Shown one piece after another: positions 1 to 5,069 of a stretch of DNA of 5,069 nt. The DNA is taken from contig JAQVQT010000146.1 of assembly GCA_028701435.1 (NCBI GenBank), positions 1-5,069 of the forward strand, written 5' to 3'. Each line of letters opens with the position of its first letter. Positions within the stretch are counted from its first letter, which is position 1. The position numbers and the translations under genes were made by a program. The DNA comes from Smithellaceae bacterium (GTDB lineage: Bacteria; Desulfobacterota; Syntrophia; Syntrophales; Smithellaceae). Below the pieces are notes generated by a model, which searched no databases, was not told the DNA's origin, and saw only the letters and a list, made by a program, of their open reading frames with translations.

Positions 1-46
1 GCCGGGCGCGCCCCCCAAAAAGCGGCCCCGCGAATTCAACGCTTGA
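1..46 (+). CDS. Possible C-terminal end of an upstream gene (partial, unidentified)
   Basis: Reading frame 2 is open from the window edge to a TGA at 44-46 and would encode the tail PGAPPKKRPREFNA. The basic, proline-rich composition suits the disordered C-terminus of a nucleic-acid-binding protein, but fourteen residues cannot identify a family. Frame 1 is also open, up to a TAA at 145-147 inside the next gene, so the assignment is uncertain. The PPKK codons closely resemble DNA in the tail of the following gene (270-287). If real, the gene ends about 90 bases before the start of the next coding region, and the putative promoter at 43-71 would overlap its stop codon. Confidence 0.25.
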   Translation, partial: PGAPPKKRPREFNA

Positions 47-71
47 AAGAAAAACGGTTTTGCACTACAAA
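43..71 (+). promoter_or_regulatory. Putative sigma70-type promoter for the H1-like gene
   Basis: TTGAAA at 43-48 (5 of 6 to the -35 consensus) is followed, after exactly 17 bases, by TACAAA at 66-71 (4 of 6 to the -10 consensus). Transcription would start near 78, giving a leader of about 57 bases before the ATG at 135. The -10 match is modest and no experimental support is available, so this is a plausible site only. Confidence 0.4.
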
Positions 72-120
72 GAACGGCATCGGATACGTCAGGATCGGAA
101 GGAAGAACTCACAAACAACG

Positions 121-127
121 AGGAGGG
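121..127 (+). promoter_or_regulatory. Shine-Dalgarno site that fixes the start of the H1-like gene
   Basis: AGGAGGG is a near-perfect anti-16S match. It lies 7 bases before the ATG at 135 but only 1 base before the in-frame ATG at 129, and downstream of the TTG at 60. The spacing therefore selects 135 as the start codon. Confidence 0.8.
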
Positions 128-134
128 AATGGAA

Positions 135-419
135 ATGTCAAAAGTAAAACCTGGTGATGTTTTGAGTTGTGAGGTGTGCGGACTTTCGGTCATCGTCGAT
201 GAAGAATGCGGCTGTGCCATAGCCGAACTGATCTGCTGCGAAGAACTCATGGAAAACAAAGGTCCCAAGCCCCCCAAGAAAGCGGCCGCCGCGCCGAAGA
301 AAAAAGCAGTTGTCAAGAAAGCCAAACCGGCCGCAAAAAAACCGGCGGCCCCCAAGAAAGCAGCGCCTAAAAAGGCGGCAAAGAAACCGGCCGTCAAAAA
401 GAAATCGGCAAAAAAATAA
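135..419 (+). CDS. Desulforedoxin-like Cys domain fused to a histone H1-like Lys/Ala/Pro tail
   Basis: The protein is 94 residues long and probably cytoplasmic, as no signal peptide is seen. Residues 6-41 resemble desulforedoxin and the N-terminal domain of desulfoferrodoxin, which bind iron through four cysteines (CxxC ... CC): a GDV start, C12-x2-C15-G, then LICC at C34-C35 and an ExM-like end (E37-L38-M39). The gap from C15 to C34 is 18 residues, against 15 as I recall for desulforedoxin, and contains extra C25 and C27. Residues 43-94 hold 22 Lys, 16 Ala, 9 Pro and no acidic residue, arranged as PKKAA/AAKKP units like the C-terminal domain of histone H1 and bacterial H1-like proteins such as AlgP. 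The front domain is acidic (nine Asp/Glu in residues 1-42). The start at 135 is chosen from the strong SD. The gene is convergent with yjgR. My inference is a nucleic-acid-binding, possibly metal- or redox-sensitive nucleoid protein. The gene is very likely real; the function is unproven. Confidence 0.85.
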   Translation: MSKVKPGDVLSCEVCGLSVIVDEECGCAIAELICCEELMENKGPKPPKKAAAAPKKKAVVKKAKPAAKKPAAPKKAAPKKAAKKPAVKKKSAKK

Positions 420-499
420 TCTGACGGGATGACAGGAAACGCATTTTGCCCCTCTCAATCACCCTCTTTGGGGAATTTGTGGTTTTTTTGGCACAATGC

Positions 500-2023
500 C
501 TATTTCTTTCCACCCAGCAGCGATCCCAGGATGCCCCGGACAATTTGCCGTCCGACGGACGACCCGATGGTCCGGGCCAGACTTTTGGCCGAAGCTTGGA
601 CTAAACCATCTGTTTTTCCGCCGCGCGGTCCGGTTCGTCCGAACAGCAAATCCCCCACGGCGCCGCCCAATATTCCGCCGCCCTCCGGTTCAGGCGCCTG
701 CCCGGCCTCGGCTTGAACCGCCGGTTTTTCGGGCGCCGGAACGTTTTTGACGGAGGCTCTCAGCTTTTCATAGGCGGATTCGCGATCCAGCGTCTTTTCA
801 TAGTGCCCGTAGATCGTGGATCGGTTGACGGCAGCCGACCGCTCAGCATCACTCAACACACCGAGACGAGAGCAAGGCGCTATGACAAAAGACCTTTCCA
901 CCGGCACCGGACGGCCTTTTTCATCCAGAAAAGAAATCAGCGCTTCGCCGACACCCAGTTGTGTGATCACATCGGCCGTGTTGAAGGCGGGATTGGGACG
1001 CATCGTGTCCGCCGCGGTTTTTACCGCTTTCTGATCGCGGGGCGTGAAGGCTCGCAGGGCATGCTGGACACGGTTCCCCAGCTGACCCAGAACGCTTTCC
1101 GGAATGTCCAGCGGATTTTGCGTGACGAAATAAATACCCACGCCTTTGGAACGAATCAGACGCACCACCTGCTCTATCTTTTCCAAAAGCGCGGTTGGCG
1201 CGTCATTGAAAAGCAAATGTGCCTCATCGAAGAAGAAGACCAGTTTGGGCTTTTCCACATCTCCCACTTCGGGCAGCTGCTCAAAAAGTTCGGCCAGCAT
1301 CCAAAGCAGAAAGGTGGAGTAAAGCTTCGGATTATTATAAAGTTTGTCGGCGGCGAGCACATTGACCACGCCCCGTCCTTCGCCGTCCGTCTGCATCAGA
1401 TCGGCGATGTCCAGCATCGGCTCCCCGAAGAATTTGTCTGCGCCCTGTTCGTCAAGCGTTAAAAGTCCGCGTTGAATCGCGCCGACAGACGCCGCGGAAA
1501 TATTGCCGTATTCGGTGGTGAACTGCTTGGCGTTGTCGCCCACAAACTGGATCATGGCCCGCAGGTCTTTTAAATCAAGCAGGAGCAGGCCGTTGTCATC
1601 GGCAATCTTGAATACCAGCGTCAGTACGCCGGACTGGGTTTCGTTGAGATTGAGCAGCCTTGACAGTAAAAGCGGTCCCATGTCGGAGATGGTGGCGCGC
1701 ACCGGATGCCCCTTTTCTCCGAAAACATCCCAGAATACTGCTGTATTGGCACGTGGTTTAAAATCCTTAATGCCGATCGATTCCAGCCTTTTCAGCATTT
1801 TCTCAGAGGCAACGCCCGCAGCAGCGATGCCGGCCAGGTCTCCCTTAACGTCGGCCAGAAAGACGGGAACGCCGATGGCGGCGAAGGATTCGGCCATCTT
1901 TTGCAGTGTGACGGTTTTGCCCGTCCCGGTGGCGCCGGTGATCAACCCGTGGCGATTGGCCATATTCGGCAACAGAACAATTTCTTTTCCCTGAGACATC
2001 GCGATAATCAATGGTGCAATCAT
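500..2023 (-). CDS. yjgR: YjgR-family HerA-like P-loop ATPase (DUF853)
   Basis: This 507-residue protein matches E. coli YjgR, as I remember it, over nearly its full length (about 500 residues). The family belongs to the HerA/FtsK group of P-loop ATPases and is often annotated as helicase HerA-like. Its cellular substrate is not established, although DNA translocation or ATP-driven remodelling is assumed. Visible features are the conserved NRHGLITG lead-in at 23-30, Walker A GATGTGKT at 30-37, the ADVKGDL segment at 57-63, Walker B LVFFFDEAH at 261-269 (D266, E267), the sensor-like TQNP at 301-304 and GQLGNRVQHALRAF at 313-326, with R317 a possible arginine finger. A Pro/Ala/Glu-rich linker (about 424-447) separates the core from a conserved Gly-rich tail (ILGG, TGPRGG, GRQIVRGILGSLLGG). 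No signal peptide or membrane span is seen, so it is cytoplasmic. The start is supported by an SD and a near-consensus promoter. No truncation is apparent. Confidence 0.95.
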   Translation of the reverse strand: MIAPLIIAMSQGKEIVLLPNMANRHGLITGATGTGKTVTLQKMAESFAAIGVPVFLADVKGDLAGIAAAGVASEKMLKRLESIGIKDFKPRANTAVFWDVFGEKGHPVRATISDMGPLLLSRLLNLNETQSGVLTLVFKIADDNGLLLLDLKDLRAMIQFVGDNAKQFTTEYGNISAASVGAIQRGLLTLDEQGADKFFGEPMLDIADLMQTDGEGRGVVNVLAADKLYNNPKLYSTFLLWMLAELFEQLPEVGDVEKPKLVFFFDEAHLLFNDAPTALLEKIEQVVRLIRSKGVGIYFVTQNPLDIPESVLGQLGNRVQHALRAFTPRDQKAVKTAADTMRPNPAFNTADVITQLGVGEALISFLDEKGRPVPVERSFVIAPCSRLGVLSDAERSAAVNRSTIYGHYEKTLDRESAYEKLRASVKNVPAPEKPAVQAEAGQAPEPEGGGILGGAVGDLLFGRTGPRGGKTDGLVQASAKSLARTIGSSVGRQIVRGILGSLLGGKK

Positions 2024-2030
2024 GAGACGG

Positions 2031-2036
2031 CTCCCT
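2031..2036 (-). promoter_or_regulatory. Shine-Dalgarno site of yjgR
   Basis: The minus strand reads AGGGAG here, 7 bases upstream of the ATG at 2023-2021. It supports that ATG over the internal ATG at codon 9, and agrees with the start position of the E. coli homologue. Confidence 0.7.
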
Positions 2037-2079
2037 GAATGATTTTTTTACCCGGTTTCCGATCCAAAACGTGCCACCA

Positions 2080-2108
2080 ACTATAAATAGAATGATTTCA
2101 TATGTCAA
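2080..2108 (-). promoter_or_regulatory. Near-consensus sigma70 promoter of yjgR
   Basis: On the minus strand TTGACA (2108-2103, 6 of 6) is followed after 17 bases by TATAGT (2085-2080, 5 of 6). Transcription should start near 2073, leaving a leader of about 50 bases that contains the SD at 2036-2031. The quality and spacing suggest strong, probably constitutive transcription and make yjgR independent of the TPR gene upstream. Confidence 0.75.
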
Positions 2109-2127
2109 CTTCCTTCTCATAGGTTGG

Positions 2128-2139
2128 ATCATCGATGAT
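2128..2139. promoter_or_regulatory. 12-bp perfect palindrome upstream of the yjgR promoter (candidate operator)
   Basis: ATCATCGATGAT is a perfect inverted repeat, 19 bases upstream of the -35 hexamer. Its centre is about 61 bases before the predicted transcription start, a position typical of class I activators. No regulator family can be named from the sequence, and a 12-bp palindrome may occur by chance. Confidence 0.25.
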
Positions 2140-2164
2140 ATTTTCCGAAAGGGGAAAAAACGGC

Positions 2165-3040
2165 TCACGGGACATCAAGAAACACTTTTGCGCCGGAAAT
2201 GTCGTCCCGCAGAATTTCGTCTTGCGAATCAAGCTCCATGGCTTTGGTTATGTATTTCCGAGAGACAGCCATAAGGCCTTTGGCGCGGTAGGCCTGAGCC
2301 AGACGCACATAAATACTCGGATTCAGGGGCGTCAGTTGTCTGGATTTTTCCAGCAGAACAATGGCTTCATCCAGATCCCCTCCGACAAGGGGCGGTATTA
2401 AAAGGTAAAAGGAACCCATCGCATATAAAGTCTCCGCGGAATCGGGCATTTGTTCTTGCGCTTCCTTTAAATATCCCTTGACTTCAAAATAAGCGGGAAT
2501 GCCTTTGATCCAGTTTTTCTTGACCAGAATTCCTTTTGCGCCCGCCGCAATCATCAGACTCACCGCAAGGTGAAATCGCGAAAGCTCTCTGTGCTTTTCG
2601 ATCATTTGCAAGGCCTTCCGATACGACCGGCCAAAATCCTTTTGCAGATAATCCAGATGAGAAAGCGTGACCTCGGCCGGATAAAAATCCGGATAAGCGT
2701 TGATGACACCGGTCAAGACACTGCGGCTTTCCGAATACCGGTGATCCCACATCAAGATAATGCCCTGCAACAGTTTCACTGCCGGATTGTCGGTCCATTT
2801 ATTTTGGTGGTCGTTGAATAATTTTTTCAATTTGGCCCGCTGATATTCGCGGTAATAGATGATGGTCAGCCTATAAATATCTTGCGCTGATTTATCCTTT
2901 TTGCTTTCCAGTCTGGAAATCGCGCCGGGTGACATCTGAATGGCGGCATCCGCCGGACTTTTCCAATCGGCGGCAAAAGCGGAAGAACAAAACAAACCGG
3001 CTAAAATGATGAATAACAGAATTTTTTTCATAACCATCAT
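2165..3040 (-). CDS. Exported TPR-repeat protein of unknown function
   Basis: The 291-residue product begins with a clear Sec signal peptide: basic MMVMKK, hydrophobic core at about 7-18, and a type I signal peptidase site after A-F-A at 21-23. It should be released to the periplasm. Cys18 does not fit a lipobox (G-L-F-C), so a lipoprotein is unlikely. The mature part is helical with TPR-like repeats: about 85-118 (ending NAYPD), about 120-153, about 202-238 and a clear one at about 241-274 (PSIYVRLAQAYRAKG ... A.ELD). The segment LIPPLVGGDLDEAI (214-227) recalls the P-x-L-GGD-x-x-x-A motif of TRAP-associated TatT-like and related periplasmic TPR proteins, but the match is too short to assign that family. 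TPR domains generally mediate protein contacts. Start codons at 3040, 3037 and 3031 are all possible; none has a good SD, and the last leaves the best signal peptide (MKKILL). The gene is 141 bases upstream of yjgR but has its own promoter. Confidence 0.85.
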   Translation of the reverse strand: MMVMKKILLFIILAGLFCSSAFAADWKSPADAAIQMSPGAISRLESKKDKSAQDIYRLTIIYYREYQRAKLKKLFNDHQNKWTDNPAVKLLQGIILMWDHRYSESRSVLTGVINAYPDFYPAEVTLSHLDYLQKDFGRSYRKALQMIEKHRELSRFHLAVSLMIAAGAKGILVKKNWIKGIPAYFEVKGYLKEAQEQMPDSAETLYAMGSFYLLIPPLVGGDLDEAIVLLEKSRQLTPLNPSIYVRLAQAYRAKGLMAVSRKYITKAMELDSQDEILRDDISGAKVFLDVP

Positions 3041-3053
3041 GCTTCGGAGGAAA

Positions 3054-3081
3054 CTTATAAGAAGAACGGTCTGGCTGTCAA
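3054..3081 (-). promoter_or_regulatory. Near-consensus sigma70 promoter of the TPR gene
   Basis: On the minus strand TTGACA (3081-3076, 6 of 6) is followed after 16 bases by TATAAG (3059-3054, 5 of 6). The expected transcription start is about 3048-3046, only some 6-8 bases before the first ATG at 3040 and about 16 before the ATG at 3031. The transcript would thus have little or no leader, in keeping with the absence of a good SD. Confidence 0.7.
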
Positions 3082-3104
3082 CGGGAAAAGAATTGTCTGT
3101 GGGC

Positions 3105-3144
3105 TTTTGTGACAGTCACCCGCCTACGGGGGACTGTCACAAAA
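3105..3144. repeat. REP-like long palindrome between the GH94 and TPR genes
   Basis: Arms TTTTGTGACAGTC (3105-3117) and GACTGTCACAAAA (3132-3144) are perfect 13-bp reverse complements. Inside them CCCG (3119-3122) pairs with CGGG (3127-3130) around a CCTA loop, leaving one A/G mismatch at 3118/3131, so a 17-pair hairpin can form. The right arm ends one base from the last base of the GH94 stop codon (3146 on the minus strand). Both strands end the stem in AAAA rather than a T-run, so it is not a standard intrinsic terminator, though it could protect the 3' end of the mRNA. The GACAGTC/GACTGTC core and stem-loop form resemble extragenic palindromes of the REP/RAYT type. Only one copy lies in this window, so repeat status is inferred. 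Confidence 0.6.
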
Positions 3145-3145
3145 T

Positions 3146-5069
3146 TTAAATCTCCTCCGGCGCAAGCGGCAGGACAACCTCGATGGTATGTTCCCGCCGG
3201 TCGTCAACCAAGGTCATCTCCGCCTCCGGTATGATCAGGCCGTCTCGTGTCATGGCGATAGTCGCCCCTGCGATCTGACGGATAACGATCGAGTAGAGCG
3301 TTTCCCCATACCGGTAAGAAATCTTAACGCCCTTCCAGGAGTGAGGCAGGCATGGTGAAAAACTGAGCTTGCCGTTTTTCAGTGTGAGGCCGATAAGCGA
3401 TTCCACAATCAGCCGGTACATCCAGGCGGCGGAGCCGGTAAACCATGTCCATCCGCCGCGCCCGATATGCGGCGCGACAGCATAGATATCGGACGAAACA
3501 ACATAGGGCTCCACTTTATAAATTTCCACATCTTCAGGAGACCTGGTGTGATTGATCGGATTAACGATGTTCATGACATCCCAGGCACGCTTCCTTTCGC
3601 CTAACGCAGCAAAAGCCATAGCCACCCAGATGGCCGCATGCGTGTATTGTCCGCCATTTTCTCTCACCCCCGGCACATAACCTTTAATATAGCCCGGCTC
3701 CGTCTCCGATTTGTCGAAGGGCGGGTCCAAAAGCTGGACCAGTTTTTTATCCCGATGCACAAGCATCTGATCGACCGCATCCATAGCCAGGCGGGCACGG
3801 GCCGGTTCACCCGCTCCGGAAAGAACGGACCAGCTCTGGGCCACCGAATCAATGCGGCATTCCGCACAGGTGTTTGATCCCAATAATGAACCTTCATCGC
3901 TGTATGCACGGCGGTACCATCCACCGTCCCAGCCCGCTTTCTCAATGCTGCGCTGAAGCTGCGCTGCCTCTTTCCCGCACAAATCGGCAAACGGCCCATC
4001 ATCTTTCAGGCGGGCAATTTCCGCAAACTTGACGAGCACGTCATACAGGAAAAATCCCATCCAGACGCTTTCGCCTTTGCCCTCGTCCCCGACTTTATTC
4101 ATGCCGTCATTCCAGTCACCCGAGCCCATGAAAGGTAAACCATGACTGCCGAATCTTAATCCTCTTTTGACGGCCCGCACGCAATGGTCATACAAACTGT
4201 TTTTTTCATCCGCCATACCCGGCAGATCGTAATAGGAATCTTCATCCGCCCGAACCTGACGTCCTTCCAAGAAGCTGACACTTTCATTCAAAATTCCCGC
4301 GTCACCGGTGCTGATAATATAACGGCCGACAGCTAAAGGCAGCCACAGGTAATCGTCGGAACACTGTGTGCGCACGCCCCGGCCGGTGGGCGGATGCCAC
4401 CAGTGCTGAACGTCTCCCTCCGGAAACTGACGACTGGCGCATAAAAGCAGGTGTCCGCGGACCAGAGCGGGTTCGGCATAAACAAGCGCCATAACGTCCT
4501 GGAGCTGGTCACGGAAACCGAAAGCGCCCCCGGACTGGTAATAACCGCTGCGCGCCCAGAGACGGGAAGACAGGGTCTGATATAAAAGCCACCCGTTCGT
4601 CAAAATATTGAGAGACGGGTCGGGCGTTTCGATCTGAACCGTGCCCAGTGTCTTTTCCCAGTAGCGATGCACCGCTTCCAGTTCATGGTGCGCCACCACC
4701 GATCCCCGGAAGCTCTTCACTGTTTTACTGGCATCGTCGGCGCCCCGCCTGCCGGTAACCCCCATCCGGAAAATGATTTCTTGCTCCTGCCTGTTTTTGA
4801 GTCCAAACGTCACCTGTATGGCGCCGCAGGGATCCAGGCCGGCCCCGACTTTGCCTGAAAGTTGTGACTGCGTCATCGCCTGCGGCCCGGACAGTTCACC
4901 ATTGCGGCCGATGAACTCATCCCGATCGCAGGTTACAGTCCGCGCCGGATCATCCACGTCAAAGAAAGCCACCCGATCGGCAAAGTCCGTATTATAGGGA
5001 TTCCGGGCAAAAAGCGCACCGCTTCCCGCATCCACTTCGGTCGTGACATGCATGATGGTTTTCGGGCGC
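3146..5069 (-). CDS. GH94 domain of an NdvB-like cyclic beta-1,2-glucan synthase or oligoglucan phosphorylase (5' truncated)
   Basis: The reading frame stays open through the right edge (RPKTI precedes the Met at 5053), so the N-terminus is missing; 640 residues are visible. Numbering from that Met, the end of the N-terminal beta-sandwich (about 1-130) has the NdvB-type signatures GSGALFARNPYN (10-21), FIGRNG (47-52) and LDPC (73-76). The (alpha/alpha)6 barrel (about 145-555) carries FRDQLQDV (180-187), SDDYLWLP (232-239), the acid motif SGDWNDGMN (311-319), whose DWND holds the catalytic Asp of GH94, KGYVPGVRENGGQYTHAAIW (457-476) and APHIGRGGWTWFTGSAAWM (527-545). By analogy R181, H472 and T539 would bind phosphate. 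A beta-rich C-terminal cap follows to 635. GH94 enzymes are inverting phosphorylases; in cyclic glucan synthases this domain sets chain length next to a GT84 synthase domain. Without the missing part, a ~2800-residue synthase cannot be told from a ~1100-residue phosphorylase. All key motifs are intact. Confidence 0.9.
   Translation of the reverse strand, partial: RPKTIMHVTTEVDAGSGALFARNPYNTDFADRVAFFDVDDPARTVTCDRDEFIGRNGELSGPQAMTQSQLSGKVGAGLDPCGAIQVTFGLKNRQEQEIIFRMGVTGRRGADDASKTVKSFRGSVVAHHELEAVHRYWEKTLGTVQIETPDPSLNILTNGWLLYQTLSSRLWARSGYYQSGGAFGFRDQLQDVMALVYAEPALVRGHLLLCASRQFPEGDVQHWWHPPTGRGVRTQCSDDYLWLPLAVGRYIISTGDAGILNESVSFLEGRQVRADEDSYYDLPGMADEKNSLYDHCVRAVKRGLRFGSHGLPFMGSGDWNDGMNKVGDEGKGESVWMGFFLYDVLVKFAEIARLKDDGPFADLCGKEAAQLQRSIEKAGWDGGWYRRAYSDEGSLLGSNTCAECRIDSVAQSWSVLSGAGEPARARLAMDAVDQMLVHRDKKLVQLLDPPFDKSETEPGYIKGYVPGVRENGGQYTHAAIWVAMAFAALGERKRAWDVMNIVNPINHTRSPEDVEIYKVEPYVVSSDIYAVAPHIGRGGWTWFTGSAAWMYRLIVESLIGLTLKNGKLSFSPCLPHSWKGVKISYRYGETLYSIVIRQIAGATIAMTRDGLIIPEAEMTLVDDRREHTIEVVLPLAPEEI

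Noticed and set aside
5..37. AscI-like GGCGCGCC and an EcoRI GAATTC close together, suggesting a cloning vector
   Set aside because: The sites sit in a GC-rich stretch that can be read as coding, no vector backbone is recognisable, and two sites are weak evidence.
60..134. Longer form of the H1-like protein starting at TTG 60 or ATG 129
   Set aside because: The TTG lies within the predicted promoter region with no SD, and the ATG at 129 is one base from the SD; 135 has the correct spacing and the desulforedoxin-like domain starts there.
449..500. Possible terminator between the convergent genes (CCCC/GGGG pairing, T7 at 483-489, GGCA/TGCC at 490-500)
   Set aside because: The stems are only 3-4 pairs, the loops are poor, and the T-run is about ten bases from the nearest stem; no convincing terminator for either gene.
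713..1994. Long plus-strand open frames opposite yjgR (713-1462 and 1503-1994)
   Set aside because: They lie antisense to a strongly conserved gene, have no SD or recognisable domain, and their composition follows from the yjgR codons.
2141..2158. Hairpin TTTTCC/GGAAAA after the TPR gene
   Set aside because: The 6-pair AT-rich stem is weak and is followed by no T-run on the minus strand (the T6 precedes it), so it is not a credible terminator.
2165..3040. Lipoprotein reading of the TPR gene from Cys18 in the signal peptide
   Set aside because: The residues before the Cys are G-L-F, which do not match the lipobox, while A-F-A at 21-23 is a good type I cleavage site.

Overview
The window looks like a piece of a bacterial chromosome of moderate GC content, probably from a Deltaproteobacteria/Desulfobacterota-type anaerobe (a Syntrophales-like organism is a reasonable guess). 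That placement is inference. It rests on a desulforedoxin-like cysteine domain, an E. coli YjgR-type HerA-like ATPase, an NdvB-like GH94 enzyme and ordinary sigma70-type promoters. No rRNA, tRNA, CRISPR array, transposase or phage gene is visible.

Layout from left to right. Positions 1-46 may hold the last codons of an upstream plus-strand gene. A plus-strand gene at 135-419 encodes a 94-residue protein. Its first ~42 residues resemble desulforedoxin (CxxC ... CC plus two extra Cys), and its last 52 residues are a histone H1-like Lys/Ala/Pro tail. After an 80-bp convergent gap comes the minus-strand yjgR homologue (DUF853, HerA-like P-loop ATPase, 500-2023), with its own SD and a near-consensus promoter at 2080-2108. 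Upstream on the same strand is a gene for an exported TPR protein (2165-3040). Its near-consensus promoter sits so close to the start codon that the mRNA should be almost leaderless. Next is a 40-bp perfect-arm palindrome of REP-like form (3105-3144), one base after the stop codon of the last gene. That gene, at 3146 to the right edge, is the C-terminal two-thirds or less of a GH94 enzyme of the cyclic beta-1,2-glucan synthase (NdvB) or 1,2-beta-oligoglucan phosphorylase type; its 5' part lies outside the window.

The three minus-strand genes point the same way, but each of the two downstream ones has a convincing promoter, so they look like separate transcription units rather than one operon. 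I see no clear shared pathway: envelope/periplasmic glucan chemistry (GH94), an exported TPR scaffold, a cytoplasmic ATPase and a small probable nucleoid protein. The most unusual element is the small fusion of a metal-binding cysteine knuckle to a histone H1-like tail, which suggests, but does not prove, a metal- or redox-responsive DNA-binding protein.
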